Assembly (NCBI RefSeq): GCF_000764305.2
Contig: NW_025934689.1
Span: 1-64,000, forward strand
Source: Hyalella azteca
Taxonomy: Eukaryota > Arthropoda > Malacostraca > Amphipoda > Hyalellidae
DNA length: 64,000 bases
Direction of reading: 5' to 3'
Positions 33,601 through 39,721 of the stretch are shown in pieces. Under the pieces are notes generated by a model. The model saw only the letters and a program-made list of their open reading frames with translations. It was not told where the DNA came from and searched no databases. Within the stretch, counting starts at the first letter, position 1. Every line of letters starts with the position of its first letter. Both the position numbers and the translations under genes were made by a program.

Positions 33601-35324
33601 TGGTCGTGCAATTTTAAATAAGGGATTGACAACTTTTTTGGAACACACCTAATATCGATTGATATAGCCATAAATTCCGTTGTAAATCGAATATTATGTA
33701 TTTAGTAATTTGCGTTAGGCAATTCGATTTGTTTTGTATTCTAGTTATGATTTAAGCTATGATCCAATTATTTTTCGTTATATTCCAATAGCATTGAATC
33801 ATATTTTTAATGACGACATTTTAGCAACTTTTTCACTTATCATCAACTTATTAACATATAAAAATTCAGCATATTGATTCTCAACTATTTTGATATTTTT
33901 CTGCAGATTTAAACGACAATAAGGGGAACAGCCACGAGTCCCAGTTTATGGATGGCACGACACTCATGGCCATTTCAATTGGTTGCGCCTTGGCGATATT
34001 TTTGTGCCTCGTCCCTGGAGTCGCCTTAATAGCCTACCGCAAATCAAGACGTAGAGGCAACGACCAGAGATCCAACTCCCAGAACACCGTCACGCACGAT
34101 CACCTCAAACTTAAAACGTCCGCTTCCGAGGCTCCTGATCTAATTACGGAAGATGCATCTTCAAGGGTGAGCTAAAACACTTCAATTTTTTTAATAATTC
34201 TAGATTGAGATATCAGATGCGAATTTATTTACATAGTAGGGCATGATTTATTTTAAACTTGTTACCCTGATTTAAACATTATGTAGATGTAGTGAAAATG
34301 TACTTTTCTTCTTTCAAGAGCATTTCGACTAAGAAGTAAATAATTGATTAACTATTCATTTTCTTTTCAATTTACCTTGATCGGAAATGTCCTAAACTAT
34401 TTTGAATATTTTCATGTGTGAAAGCCACCACTGAAATAATAGAAATTCTGTTTAAAATTTAACTATTCATAGAAACTGCGTACATTGTAAGCAATCTGTA
34501 AGTAACATTCATTCCTCAATGAACTTGGTAAAATTTTATTATGGCATGCTGTATCGTTTATTTGTTATGCAATGGCTTAGCAAATCCTCATTGTTATCGG
34601 GGTATTGACTGCTTATCCACAGGATAATTTACTGACCGTGGCAAAGCTGGGGCCCCGCACGCCTAATGCAAAACGTCAGGACTTCCTCGGCTGCTCTGCG
34701 TCTGCAAAAGATTCCCGCCTTGGGTTTTGCTCGGGGGCTGAACAACATAATTGCGGCCTCCATCAAGCAGCTTCTCAGCCGCCATCGTTGATGCCATCAC
34801 ATCCTCTGAAAGCCTTGGGAGCCAGCGACGTTCCTGGGCTAACCATTGGAATTTATAACCCTATGGAAGCAATTACCGAGAGATGCTTGCCGGCATCCAA
34901 TGCTGCTATGAATTACTCGGCGTATGACAGATCATTTCTCGAGACTCGCAGGCAAAACGCCGTCCTAAACTACAGCGTGGAGTCCAACGCTACCGAATAT
35001 CCCTCACGGCTAAAGCATCCTGGTCTTGGGAATATCGGGGACCGTCCTTCTTCCAGTTCTCAGTATAATATAAACCTTATTAACAATGATGCTGATCGAA
35101 TCGCCTCAGCTCCATGTAATCAGCTGCTAGGATACTCTAATAGATTTTTTACGCTACCTCATAAGACGTCGTCTAACCCATCTAATTTTACGAGCGGTAC
35201 CTCCAGGCAGCTCCGTACGGTTACTGAGGCTTCCGAAACTGGATCCAAAATGTTCCTGGAAGCCACGTATGCAGGCAGGTCGACAGAATCTCTCTGCAGC
35301 CCTGGTTCTGAGTCCAGAGTTTGA
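9548..35324 (+). CDS. side-like: Sidestep-family immunoglobulin receptor with tandemly duplicated ectodomain exons (whole gene, introns included)
   Basis: Side proteins are single-pass membrane receptors with five Ig domains and one FnIII domain. In flies they bind Beaten-path (Beat) proteins and steer motor axons and synaptic partner choice. Seen here: Ig1 with LPCDV, ILWYRD, IYTYDAR and DSGIYQCRVDF; Ig2 beginning with LICRTAGG; Ig3 with CRVYGSRPRPRLEW; Ig4; Ig5 with the family-typical extra cysteines (APVCSIK and GKQKQPCEY) and DYGIIRCFAINAIGK; FnIII beginning PTLNCSV and closing GVDYSLTI; one transmembrane helix and a 270-residue cytoplasmic tail. Exon phases agree at nearly every junction. 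The Ig3-to-FnIII block (1344 nt) is present twice. Odd points: an assembly gap at Ig2, no certain signal-peptide exon, and arrays across several exon edges. The paralogue within the side family cannot be named. Confidence 0.9.
9678..10431 (+). other. Intron E1-E2
   Basis: AT-rich; nothing recognisable. Ends ...GAACCCCTCAG. Confidence 0.8.
10432..10624 (+). CDS. Exon E2: second half of Ig1
   Basis: Reads YDARNESLGFQQHTPRG..., RASFYHKPPAALTITG and EDSGIYQCRVDFTQAPSR. The RAxF, DSGxYQCRVDF and APxR elements are the usual Side-family Ig1 ending, with the second Ig cysteine. Acceptor CCCCTCAG, donor GTACAG; leaves in phase 0, matching E3. Confidence 0.92.
10625..11128 (+). other. Intron E2-E3
   Basis: AT-rich. 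Its only structure is a perfect 30-bp palindrome at 11080-11109, just before the 3' splice site. Confidence 0.8.
11080..11109. repeat. Perfect palindrome (14-bp arms) beside a 3' splice site
   Basis: Arms CATGGTTGAATTAA and TTAATTCAACCATG around a 2-base centre. It ends 19 bases before the first base of E3, where the branch point and pyrimidine tract should lie. Confidence 0.9.
11129..11270 (+). CDS. Exon E3: Ig1-Ig2 linker and start of Ig2
   Basis: Reads AVVVTEIKDIEVVRA..., RTVEASLHQPLRLICRTAGG. The LRLIC element carries the first cysteine of Ig2, and the exon stops in the middle of the domain. Enters in phase 0 as E2 requires; donor GTGAGA leaves phase 1. The next piece of Ig2, including its core tryptophan, is not found and could be in the gap at 11701. 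The exon end is the first copy of a three-unit array. Confidence 0.88.
11256..11565. repeat. Three-copy 101-bp array spanning the E3 splice donor
   Basis: Units begin at 11256, 11357 and 11458, each starting GCCGCACCGC. The first contains the last coding bases of E3 and its donor; units two and three repeat those bases with GTGAGT donors, closer to consensus than the GTGAGA of the first. A short extra duplication follows in unit three. Reading through the first donor meets a stop within about 65 bases. Confidence 0.92.
11701..11993. other. Assembly gap (293 N)
   Basis: A run of N between E3 and the first Ig3 exon. The order of exons between the copies suggests that another Ig2 second-half exon like 21962-22328 belongs here. 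Open frames spanning the N run have no meaning. Confidence 0.98.
12004..12182 (+). CDS. Exon A1: first half of Ig3 (copy A)
   Basis: Reads RFSPNKGPPSSVDLVDF, then LSCRVYGSRPRPRLEW and AMKLSTQ: the B strand cysteine, the GSRP(R/P)P loop and the C strand tryptophan typical of the third Ig domain in Side proteins. The start is inferred: an in-frame TAA ends directly before AG at 12002-12003, so coding begins after that AG, in phase 1. This acceptor (AAAAATAAG) has no pyrimidine tract next to it. Donor GTATTA, phase 0. Protein identical to B1. Confidence 0.82.
12165..12342 (+). repeat. Three-copy 60-bp array creating two extra 18-nt exon-like units
   Basis: Units at 12165, 12225 and 12285. Each contains ATGAAGCTCAGCACYCAG followed by 42 bases that start GTATTATT and, in units one and two, end CTATTTTCAG. 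Units two and three are thus 18-nt segments flanked by AG and GT; 18 nt is frame-neutral (MKLSTQ). The 42-base spacer is also in frame and free of stops, so retention would add 20 residues per unit. Copy B has a single unit here. Confidence 0.9.
12183..13314 (+). other. Intron A1-A2
   Basis: After the 60-bp array, plain AT-rich intron very similar to that of copy B. The 3' end reads CATTTGAAAG where copy B has CATTTGACAG. Confidence 0.8.
13315..13591 (+). CDS. Exon A2: second half of Ig3 (copy A)
   Basis: Reads DLNDPNFWSPVDGGG..., a serine- and threonine-rich stretch, then LKVVLGKEDHGGKLSCVAW and KVNATKTIHVN: the F strand cysteine and G strand of Ig3 preceded by an unusually long, low-complexity C'-E region. 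Enters in phase 0, donor GTGAGT, phase 1. Differs from B2 at three residues by my reading (V/L, T/A, S/T). Confidence 0.88.
13592..14611 (+). other. Intron A2-A3
   Basis: AT-rich, nothing recognisable. Clearly more diverged from copy B than the preceding intron. Confidence 0.8.
14612..14742 (+). CDS. Exon A3: first half of Ig4 (copy A)
   Basis: The join to A2 gives Y-APEVELELGVKID, then DLYFTCKVDSRPPADQLSWTHK: the (Y)APEV start of an Ig domain, the B strand cysteine and the C strand tryptophan. Acceptor AACCTCCAG, donor GTAGCA, phase 0. Confidence 0.9.
14743..17186 (+). other. Intron A3-A4
   Basis: Holds a dispersed element (14770-14899) absent from copy B, then unremarkable AT-rich sequence, then from about 16756 a run of degenerate copies of the start of exon A4. 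The second half is nearly identical to copy B, the first half much less so. Confidence 0.8.
14770..14899. mobile_element. Dispersed short element inserted in copy A only
   Basis: Copy B has an uninterrupted intron at this site (25395-25410). The insert contains AGTACTCAC(T/C)GCAGTGAGTG, a CGGACGGACA tract and CCATAAATGAGAAAATG, and is shared with 48672-48860. TAGAAA lies at both edges, a possible target duplication. No coding capacity. Confidence 0.75.
16756..17226 (+). repeat. Array of about six copies of the exon A4 start with its acceptor region
   Basis: Units near 16756, 16826, 16912, 16988, 17064 and the true exon at 17187. Each resembles AACCGTACGCTTAAGAACGA followed by CCCAGTGCTGGGCGTGCTGA. 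Units at 16912 and 17064 still have a clean GACAG acceptor. The five upstream units lose the exon after about 45 bases, hit stops and have no donor, so they are decoys, not exons. Confidence 0.88.
17187..17346 (+). CDS. Exon A4: second half of Ig4 (copy A)
   Basis: Reads NRTLKNDPVLGVLMSG, LVLQSVTRDWSGTFSCTAAN and SVVSNTINISIL: E, F and G strands with the second cysteine (WSGTFSCTAAN). Last unit of the preceding array and the only one with a full domain end and a donor (GTGAGC). Phase 0 in, phase 1 out. Confidence 0.92.
17347..17963 (+). other. Intron A4-A5
   Basis: AT-rich; nothing recognisable. Confidence 0.8.
17964..18100 (+). CDS. Exon A5: first half of Ig5 (copy A)
   Basis: Join gives Y-APVCSIKVRRVHQVQLGE, then VSLSCKIEAQPVDVQFEWTF. 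The extra cysteine in APVC is a Side-family Ig5 mark and pairs in concept with QPCEY of A6. Acceptor CCACCAG, donor GTAATC, phase 0. Differs from B5 at two residues (F/Y, V/I). Confidence 0.9.
18101..18568 (+). other. Intron A5-A6
   Basis: AT-rich; ends TTTTTTCCTCAG. Nothing else seen. Confidence 0.8.
18569..18731 (+). CDS. Exon A6: second half of Ig5 (copy A)
   Basis: Reads QELVSEEWVRSSEQQ, SRLRYRPEKLYDYGIIRCFA, INAIGKQKQPCEYSVEPAP. SRLRYxP, DYGxxxC, N(A/E)IGxQxQPC and the PA(P) exit to FnIII are the strongest Side-family match in the window. Phase 0 in, donor GTGAGA, phase 1 out. Confidence 0.94.
18732..19739 (+). other. Intron A6-A7
   Basis: AT-rich; nothing recognisable. Confidence 0.8.
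19740..19876 (+). CDS. Exon A7: start of FnIII (copy A)
   Basis: Join gives A-PVPPTLNCSVTNQSW, then SLNVHCELNQ and ERSRLTLDSQEMK. The NC(T/S)V...L.V.C pattern opens the Side FnIII domain. Acceptor GTTCAG, donor GTGAAT, phase 0. Differs from B7 at two residues (Q/H, V/E). Confidence 0.88.
19877..21580 (+). other. Intron A7-A8
   Basis: 1.7 kb, AT-rich. No exon-like conserved stretch recognised. Confidence 0.75.
21581..21740 (+). CDS. Exon A8: middle of FnIII (copy A)
   Basis: Reads ERKELEALLEEWETGDAAP..., then TTFFTLTVESLNSQQVFYNA. The second part is the C-C' strands of FnIII; the charged first part is an insertion compared with the family as I know it. Phase 0 in, donor GTACGT, phase 1 out. 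The exon end is unit one of an array. Protein identical to B8. Copy A has no following E9-like exon, so alone its FnIII lacks the last strands. Confidence 0.85.
21695..21958 (+). repeat. Array over the A8 exon end and donor (2.5 units)
   Basis: Units of about 114 bp around 21695, 21809 and 21923, sharing CTCACA..AGAGC(C/T)TGAACTC and CTTCTATAATGCCAC(C/T)AG plus GTACGTGG. The third unit is cut at TATAATGC, where the Ig2 exon sequence begins: this is the internal junction of the large tandem duplication. Confidence 0.9.
21962..22328 (+). CDS. Exon for second half of Ig2, lying between copies A and B
   Basis: The open frame reads through a long polar stretch (SSRQMSRNSIHQSNKPVEKS) to MTLSTLKIANITMAYDDADL, SCWAANSNLSTPLEVKMQLE. 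The end matches the E-F-G strands and exit of Side Ig2 (cysteine, A-N, PLEVKM). Donor GTGCGT, phase 1, as B1 needs. The start is uncertain: upstream sequence is the A8-tail array, the two possible AGs (21961, 21964) give phase 0, and E3 and A8 both leave in phase 1. The Ig2 core tryptophan is also missing. A small exon may be absent, or the duplication broke this exon. Confidence 0.7.
22329..22731 (+). other. Intron between the Ig2 exon and B1
   Basis: AT-rich. TCTTTTAG at 22701-22708 looks like the better acceptor but its frame meets a stop, so AG at 22730-22731 is preferred. Confidence 0.7.
22732..22910 (+). CDS. Exon B1: first half of Ig3 (copy B)
   Basis: Same protein as A1 (CRVYGSRPRPRLEW). 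The join from the Ig2 exon gives LEIF-M-RFSP in frame. Only one copy of the MKLSTQ end and GTATTA donor; the following CTATTTTC lacks the AG seen in copy A. Confidence 0.82.
22911..23925 (+). other. Intron B1-B2
   Basis: Very close to intron A1-A2, without the 60-bp array; ends TTGACAG. Confidence 0.8.
23926..24202 (+). CDS. Exon B2: second half of Ig3 (copy B)
   Basis: Reads DLNDPNFWSPLDGGG ... LGKEDHGGKLSCVAW ... ATKTIHVN. Same length and phases as A2. B2 has L, A and T where A2 has V, T and S. Confidence 0.88.
24203..25248 (+). other. Intron B2-B3
   Basis: AT-rich, clearly diverged from copy A with several indels. Nothing recognisable. Confidence 0.8.
25249..25379 (+). CDS. Exon B3: first half of Ig4 (copy B)
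   Basis: APEVELELGVKID ... DLYFTCKVDSRPPADQLSW, same protein as A3. Acceptor AACCTACAG, donor GTAGCA. Confidence 0.9.
25380..27721 (+). other. Intron B3-B4
   Basis: Lacks the dispersed element present in copy A. The first half is diverged from copy A; from about 26600 it is almost identical, including the exon-start array. Confidence 0.8.
27291..27761 (+). repeat. Array of about six copies of the exon B4 start
   Basis: Same organisation as 16756-17226 with a handful of substitutions, so the array predates the block duplication or was homogenised afterwards. Confidence 0.88.
27722..27881 (+). CDS. Exon B4: second half of Ig4 (copy B)
   Basis: NRTLKNDPVLGVLMSG ... DWSGTFSCTAANSVASVVSN, same protein as A4; only synonymous changes seen. 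Acceptor CTTGCCAG, donor GTGAGC. Confidence 0.92.
27882..28497 (+). other. Intron B4-B5
   Basis: AT-rich; first 350 bases nearly identical to copy A, remainder more diverged. Confidence 0.8.
28498..28634 (+). CDS. Exon B5: first half of Ig5 (copy B)
   Basis: APVCSIKVRRVHQVQLGEYV ... IEAQPIDVQFEWTF. Two residue changes from A5 (Y for F, I for V). Keeps the extra Ig5 cysteine. Donor GTAATC, phase 0. Confidence 0.9.
28635..29087 (+). other. Intron B5-B6
   Basis: AT-rich; ends TTTTTCCCTCAG. Small indels compared with copy A. Confidence 0.8.
29088..29250 (+). CDS. Exon B6: second half of Ig5 (copy B)
   Basis: SRLRYRPEKLYDYGIIRCFA and AIGKQKQPCEYSVEPAP, same protein as A6; strong Side-family signature. 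Donor GTGAGA, phase 1. Confidence 0.94.
29251..30272 (+). other. Intron B6-B7
   Basis: AT-rich; nothing recognisable. Confidence 0.8.
30273..30409 (+). CDS. Exon B7: start of FnIII (copy B)
   Basis: PVPPTLNCSVTNQSWHSLNV then HCELNQENSTAVERSRLTL; H and E replace Q and V of A7. Acceptor GTTCAG, donor GTGAAA, phase 0. Confidence 0.88.
30410..32058 (+). other. Intron B7-B8
   Basis: AT-rich, 1.65 kb; nothing recognisable. Confidence 0.75.
32059..32218 (+). CDS. Exon B8: middle of FnIII (copy B)
   Basis: Same protein as A8 (ERKELEALLEEWETG ... FFTLTVESLNSQQVFYNA). Donor GTACGT, phase 1. The join to E9 gives NAT-N-NIGTFSVSGLTAG, a continuous FnIII domain. Confidence 0.88.
32173..32690 (+). repeat. 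Array over the B8 exon end and donor (about 4.5 units)
   Basis: Units of about 113 bp from 32173, 32286, 32400, 32514 and a decayed one at 32628. Three repeat the coding end and the GTACGTGG donor. Copies after the first read LT(I/V)KSLNSQQVFYNA-like in frame but have no convincing acceptor. Copy A has only 2.5 units. Confidence 0.9.
32219..33061 (+). other. Intron B8-E9
   Basis: First half is the tail array; the rest is AT-rich. A second possible acceptor, TTTCCAG, lies at about 32966-32972, but the CCTCGCAG before 33062 gives the right phase. Confidence 0.8.
33062..33202 (+). CDS. Exon E9: end of FnIII and stalk
   Basis: Reads NIGTFSVSGLTAGVDYSLTI, TAMTHLGPTEPLTLTALTLR, AAENRI: the E, F and G strands of FnIII (L.AG.DY.L.I.A...G.(S/T)). 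Present once, after copy B only, and phase-compatible with both A8 and B8. Donor GTGAGT, phase 1. Its end is unit one of an array. Confidence 0.93.
33186..33575 (+). repeat. Array of 70-bp units over the E9 donor (five to six copies)
   Basis: Donor-like sites recur every 70 bases at 33203, 33273, 33343, 33413 and 33483, with a decayed unit near 33555. Unit two carries GTAAGT, the others GTGAGT, each followed by GTCTG(T/C)AATTC. Reading through the first donor meets TAA after three codons. Confidence 0.93.
33203..33906 (+). other. Intron E9-E10
   Basis: First half is the donor array; the rest is AT-rich and ends TTTTTCTGCAG. Confidence 0.85.
33907..34166 (+). CDS. Exon E10: juxtamembrane stalk, transmembrane helix, start of cytoplasmic tail
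   Basis: Reads LNDNKGNSHESQFMDGTTLM, a hydrophobic stretch AISIGCALAIFLCLVPGVAL plus IAY, then RKSRRRGNDQRSN. This is a single-pass type I membrane anchor: acidic and polar stalk outside, basic stop-transfer inside. The tail continues to EAPDLITEDASSR. Phase 1 in, donor GTGAGC, phase 0 out. Confidence 0.94.
34167..34622 (+). other. Intron E10-E11
   Basis: AT-rich; nothing recognisable; ends TTATCCACAG. Confidence 0.85.
34623..35324 (+). CDS. Exon E11: cytoplasmic tail and stop
   Basis: 233 residues from DNLLTVAKLGPRTPN to ...CSPGSESRV and TGA. Serine- and asparagine-rich, no folded domain, one tyrosine cluster region (NYSAYDRSFLE, LNYSVES) that could be phosphorylated. The last residues S-R-V fit a class I PDZ ligand (S/T-x-hydrophobic). 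The open frame begins upstream of the exon, but AG at 34621-34622 in phase 0 matches E10. Last exon of the gene. Confidence 0.92.
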   Translation, partial: DNLLTVAKLGPRTPNAKRQDFLGCSASAKDSRLGFCSGAEQHNCGLHQAASQPPSLMPSHPLKALGASDVPGLTIGIYNPMEAITERCLPASNAAMNYSAYDRSFLETRRQNAVLNYSVESNATEYPSRLKHPGLGNIGDRPSSSSQYNINLINNDADRIASAPCNQLLGYSNRFFTLPHKTSSNPSNFTSGTSRQLRTVTEASETGSKMFLEATYAGRSTESLCSPGSESRV

Positions 35325-35800
35325 TCTCATCTCAATGTGCTCCATTATTAACACCTAAATGAACAGTATATTACTCGATAATTACTATTAAATACCTAGG
35401 AGGGAATTTTTTTCATATTTTAAATGATTGATATTGACGTTATTTGCAGAATTGTTCGCCTTCTTCTATTGATTACATTTCATATTGTGGATGGAAATAG
35501 ACTTCTCCATTAAATTTGAAAAAATAATCTAGTTAGAGTTTATTGAAAGTTAAAAACGTTAATATAAAAGACCAAAGACTAAATCCTACATAGTCTGTTC
35601 GTGCTCAATTTCTTTCTAAGTCCCATTCATGAGCTCGTCTTCAATTCGAACGTCCGACCCTAGTACATAATATTATCCCTTGAAAGCTTCCTATGTGTCG
35701 TAAGGATTCATGTGAAATTTAGTTATTTCAGGTCCGAGTCTGTTGAAATGTTACCAGTATTGAAAAATTTTAAACTCAATAAACTATATAATGAAATTAA
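35325..35800 (+). other. Probable 3' UTR
   Basis: AT-rich sequence after the stop, up to a canonical AATAAA at 35778-35783. An ATTAAA at about 35387 is a possible earlier site. Confidence 0.55.
35778..35783 (+). promoter_or_regulatory. Candidate polyadenylation signal AATAAA
   Basis: First canonical hexamer that I noticed after the stop codon, 454 bases downstream. Frequent by chance in this base composition. Confidence 0.4.
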
Positions 35801-36993
35801 TCCATAAGTGTATGGATCCACCTAGTAAGTGAATGTTGTTATTTTTCGTTAATGAAATTGAAAATATTATCTGACTTCACGGTTGCATGACTTTTATTTA
35901 CCATTTACCGTTTTAATGAAAGTTGTTAAGAAAACTAAATATGTTTATCAAACATTTTGAAGAAATAATTCAATATTTTGGGGGGATTTTTAATAGTTAA
36001 TCGTAGACTTTTATTCTTGCATATCACGAAAAACCAATGCGTTTACCTACTTCATAGTTTGATCTGCCCTAAAAGTCCCCATAAAAACTGTCAACCAATT
36101 GCACGCAAGGTTTTTTTTAGAATCCTTTCACTGAGAAACTCAAGCAACATTTGATCAAAGGCAACATAAACACCGATTTGATACCTAATTCAATCTCACA
36201 ACGCACACAAAGGGACGCAACTTCAGTGCAGAAGCAAGTGAGAAGCTTTTTTTTTATCGCATCTTTAACTTGGCATTTGATACTCGAGGTTGGTGCATTT
36301 CAGTCGTCAGAGGACGCTCGGAATGGAAACTTTGATTAACGAGAAATAAAAACTTTCCGCCAAATGAACGTGAAAATGAAATGATTTGAGATTTTCACTA
36401 ATTTTTTATGTATTAAGACTGCGGATTAAAATCTGAAAATCAAAGTGAATAAAAACTTACAAGTTAAAATAAGTCGCAGTGATGCACCAATAAATCCACG
36501 ATTCTCGGAATTGGACGAGGAACTCGTGTTAATTCGTATTCTTACGAAGCGCTTACCCATAGCAGCGAAGACAAGTCATACTCATCAAAACTATAAGGAT
36601 TACACAGAAGTGCGATAAACGATTCGAGAATCAGTTATCAAATGTTAGAAAACTGATATTTTCATGTCGGAATATATATGAAGAATAGAATACAAGCCAA
36701 ATAAAATGTATAACCTAAATAATACCGCTAATTAGTAAAAAAATTTCTAAGCCTGAAAAATTAACGTTTGGATCTCATTCAGTCTGCTCGCCTTGCGCTA
36801 TGATAACCGCTTACGCTATGATATGAGCAAGCAAGGAAGCAGAGAGTGTGCATCGCTAATAGCGTTACTCGCAGCAGGGTCTGCGTAAACTGAATTACTC
36901 CACTGCAAATGCATGCTTCCAGCTTGAAATTGCATCGGATGCCATGTTTATCGTGGGAGGGAGAATATCTCTTCCTCTTATACGAGATATTAT
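35801..36993. other. Intergenic, nothing recognised
   Basis: AT-rich; short open frames only, with no family resemblance. Confidence 0.6.
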
Positions 36994-37492
36994 TTGGTTG
37001 TTGCACGTCCACTGTGTCTAATGTTTTGGTTGTTGCACGGACATTATGTCGTATTACTTGCTTGATTCACTTTTAGTGGGCCTTATGGTTTGGTTGTTGC
37101 ACGTCCACTGCGTCTAATGCTTTGATTTTTACACGTCCACTAGGTCGTATGATTTGATTGGTACACGTCCACTTGATCGTTTGATTGGGTTGTTGCACGT
37201 CCACTTTATCTTATGATTGGGTTGTTACACGTCCACTGTGTCATATGATTGGGTTGTTGCACGTCCACTAGGTCGTATGATTGGGTTGTTGCACGTCCAC
37301 TGTGTCTTATGATATGCTTGTTGCACGTCCACCGTGTCTTATGATTGGGCTGTTGCACGTCCACTGTGTCTTATGATTGGGTTGTTGCACGTCCACTGTA
37401 TCTTATGATTGGGTTGTTGCACGTCCACTGTGTCTTATGATTGGGTTGTTGCACGTCCACTGTGTCTTATGATTGGGTTGTTGCACGTCCAC
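36994..37492. repeat. 32-bp minisatellite, about 15 copies, ending at an N
   Basis: Unit like GGGTTGTTGCACGTCCACTG plus TGTCTTATGATT. The first four copies are degenerate, the last five nearly identical. The array stops at a single N (37493), so its true length is unknown. Each unit carries ACGTG on the minus strand. Confidence 0.93.
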
Positions 37493-37493
37493 N

Positions 37494-39608
37494 CCTTGCA
37501 TCCTGACTGCATGGAAAAATAACACACTAAGCCATAGATACTCTACTACTTAGCTTTTGAGAAATAAAAAGGAGTCTGTATGCATAGAGCTAACATAGGA
37601 CTATATTTATAGGTTTATTTCAATTTCTTCTGAAATCATGATTTTATAGCCGAATGGGCACATATGTTCCCAAGCTGTATTTTTCAGATTTTCAAATAAA
37701 TTTCCGTTTTGAGTGTTTCAGTTGTTTATTGACATCATAAAGAGTCATTTGGCATGAAAAATTCTGAAAAATTCTCCTTACATAATTCTCGGCATTAATG
37801 GGTTAATAAGCATAGATTCAACACACAACGACCCAACGACCCATACACAAGGTGCTTTACGAAATATACATTAATGCTTGAGTATTTTTAACACTGGTGA
37901 TGTACCTACAGTTTGCATCTAAGATGATTGCTGAATGTTTGGAAAATCAACTTTCCTTCACAGACATTGAATGACCCCAACAATTTTTATTTCTCTCGAA
38001 TTCGTCAAATCTAAAAGCCTTGCTTAAACCTTCCGTACAAATAAATTTCCTAATATTTGGGTTCTCCTTGATCTTTGCTTGCGCTCATTACTGCAAAAAT
38101 GATCAGTGTTATTTCTGGAACGCAGCTGGAATAGTTAATCTCCTTGTCGATTGACTGTTTTTTTACAACATTGAGCAAGTCTTTTGTTTCATCGGGCAAG
38201 AATTTTGCTAGGAAGATAAAAGGTAGCCTGAATACTTGCTGCATTGAATTGCAGCTTTGATTTTCTGGCAGTTTCTTTATTTCAACCAACACTTACACTT
38301 GTTAAAGATGATTAAATTCTAACCGTGGATAAATGGAAGCGGTTCTTTATAAGTTTGAACTAATTTTCCATCATAAAAACATATCAAATAGCCACCTTAA
38401 TAAGAAGAAACGATAAAAAGATCATAATTGTCCAACGTCACCCTTGTCGATAGAAGTTCCGATGTGCACGACACAAAATCTTTGCTTGAATTTTATAGAT
38501 AATACGTACGTTGATGCACGTAATGTCACAGCCGAGAATTTAAGTCAGCACATTTTTTATTTCTATCAAGCGAAAAGTATTGAGTCGGGCATTTTTATTA
38601 TGCAATATATGCCAGTATCAGCGCAGTGTCAAGGATTTAGAACCTAATTACAGAGTTTTATGAAGCCAACCGCTGCTGCAGCGGCAGCGATGCCGCAGTC
38701 GGGTCCTCCTCGGTAATTACCCAAAAAATTCCTCTTGTCGTCTAAAAGTTGAATCATTTGTTCAGTTTGTGCAAACTGTGCCTAGCTGGTTACGCGAAAA
38801 AAGTCCACATAAACACATTAGAAAGTTGCAATAATATCCAAGGAGAGTGGGCGCTATTCCGTCTGGTTGAACTCAGCTTTGAATTTAACGATAAACGTTA
38901 GACTTACTTTGAACAGTTATATATATAGGATAAACGATTGAATATTTTTCATATAAAATTTATATTATCCTTCCATTGCTCAACACTTGAAAATCAGCAA
39001 GGACACTATAATGAAATTAATTTTTCTGCTAAATATTGAGGTAATCGGTTATATAACCAAGCAAATATTTGTAAAGGCGTGAATCAATTTGTCCAGCGTC
39101 TATCAATCATGGATCAAAATTGATATGCAGATAACAAACATCCTCAAGGTGGACCAGTTCTCTACTATTCATGAGAAGGCCCATTCATCATAGGGGTGTT
39201 TGCCCGCAACAATCTATCATGGTCAATATCATGCTCGGTATTTACATGAATAACTTCATTGCTTCCTCGCGATTGAACTTTTAAATATTACATATAGGAT
39301 ACCATCTGTTCACGGACAATGAGTGTTCGAAACATTGCAAATTCATTCCCGTCCGTGCCTTGCATGCTCTAATAATTTAAAATTGGACGTCATTAATAAT
39401 GCAACGTCCTATCATGATGGAATTTTCCCTTCTCATTAGTTTTTAATCCCGCATTCGATATTTTTTTAAATTATGCAACGTGATGTGAGCCATCAGAAGT
39501 TAGATGTTCCATCAAACGATGTCAGCACTGATGTCTCCCTGACCCCATCCTGTGATCAGCTGATCTCATGATCCCTATATATCAGGATAAAATATATTAT
39601 AATAAAGC
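37494..39608. other. Intergenic, nothing recognised
   Basis: AT-rich single-copy sequence. Open frames on both strands are short and have no recognisable domain. Confidence 0.55.
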
Positions 39609-39721
39609 ATAATTATATTATACTATATAATATAATATTATATTATATTATATTATATTATATTATATTATATTATATTATATTATATTATATTATATTA
39701 TATTATATTATATTATATTAT
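39609..39721. repeat. (TATTA)n microsatellite
   Basis: Near-perfect pentanucleotide run of about 20 copies. Confidence 0.95.

Noticed and set aside
9548..35324. Nephrin-, hemicentin- or Dscam-type identity
   Set aside because: The Ig1 CRVDF, the extra Ig5 cysteines (APVC, QPC) and the single FnIII before the membrane fit the Side family better.
36994..37492. CRISPR-like regular repeats (also 59573-60064)
   Set aside because: Units are contiguous without unique spacers, and the host is a eukaryote.
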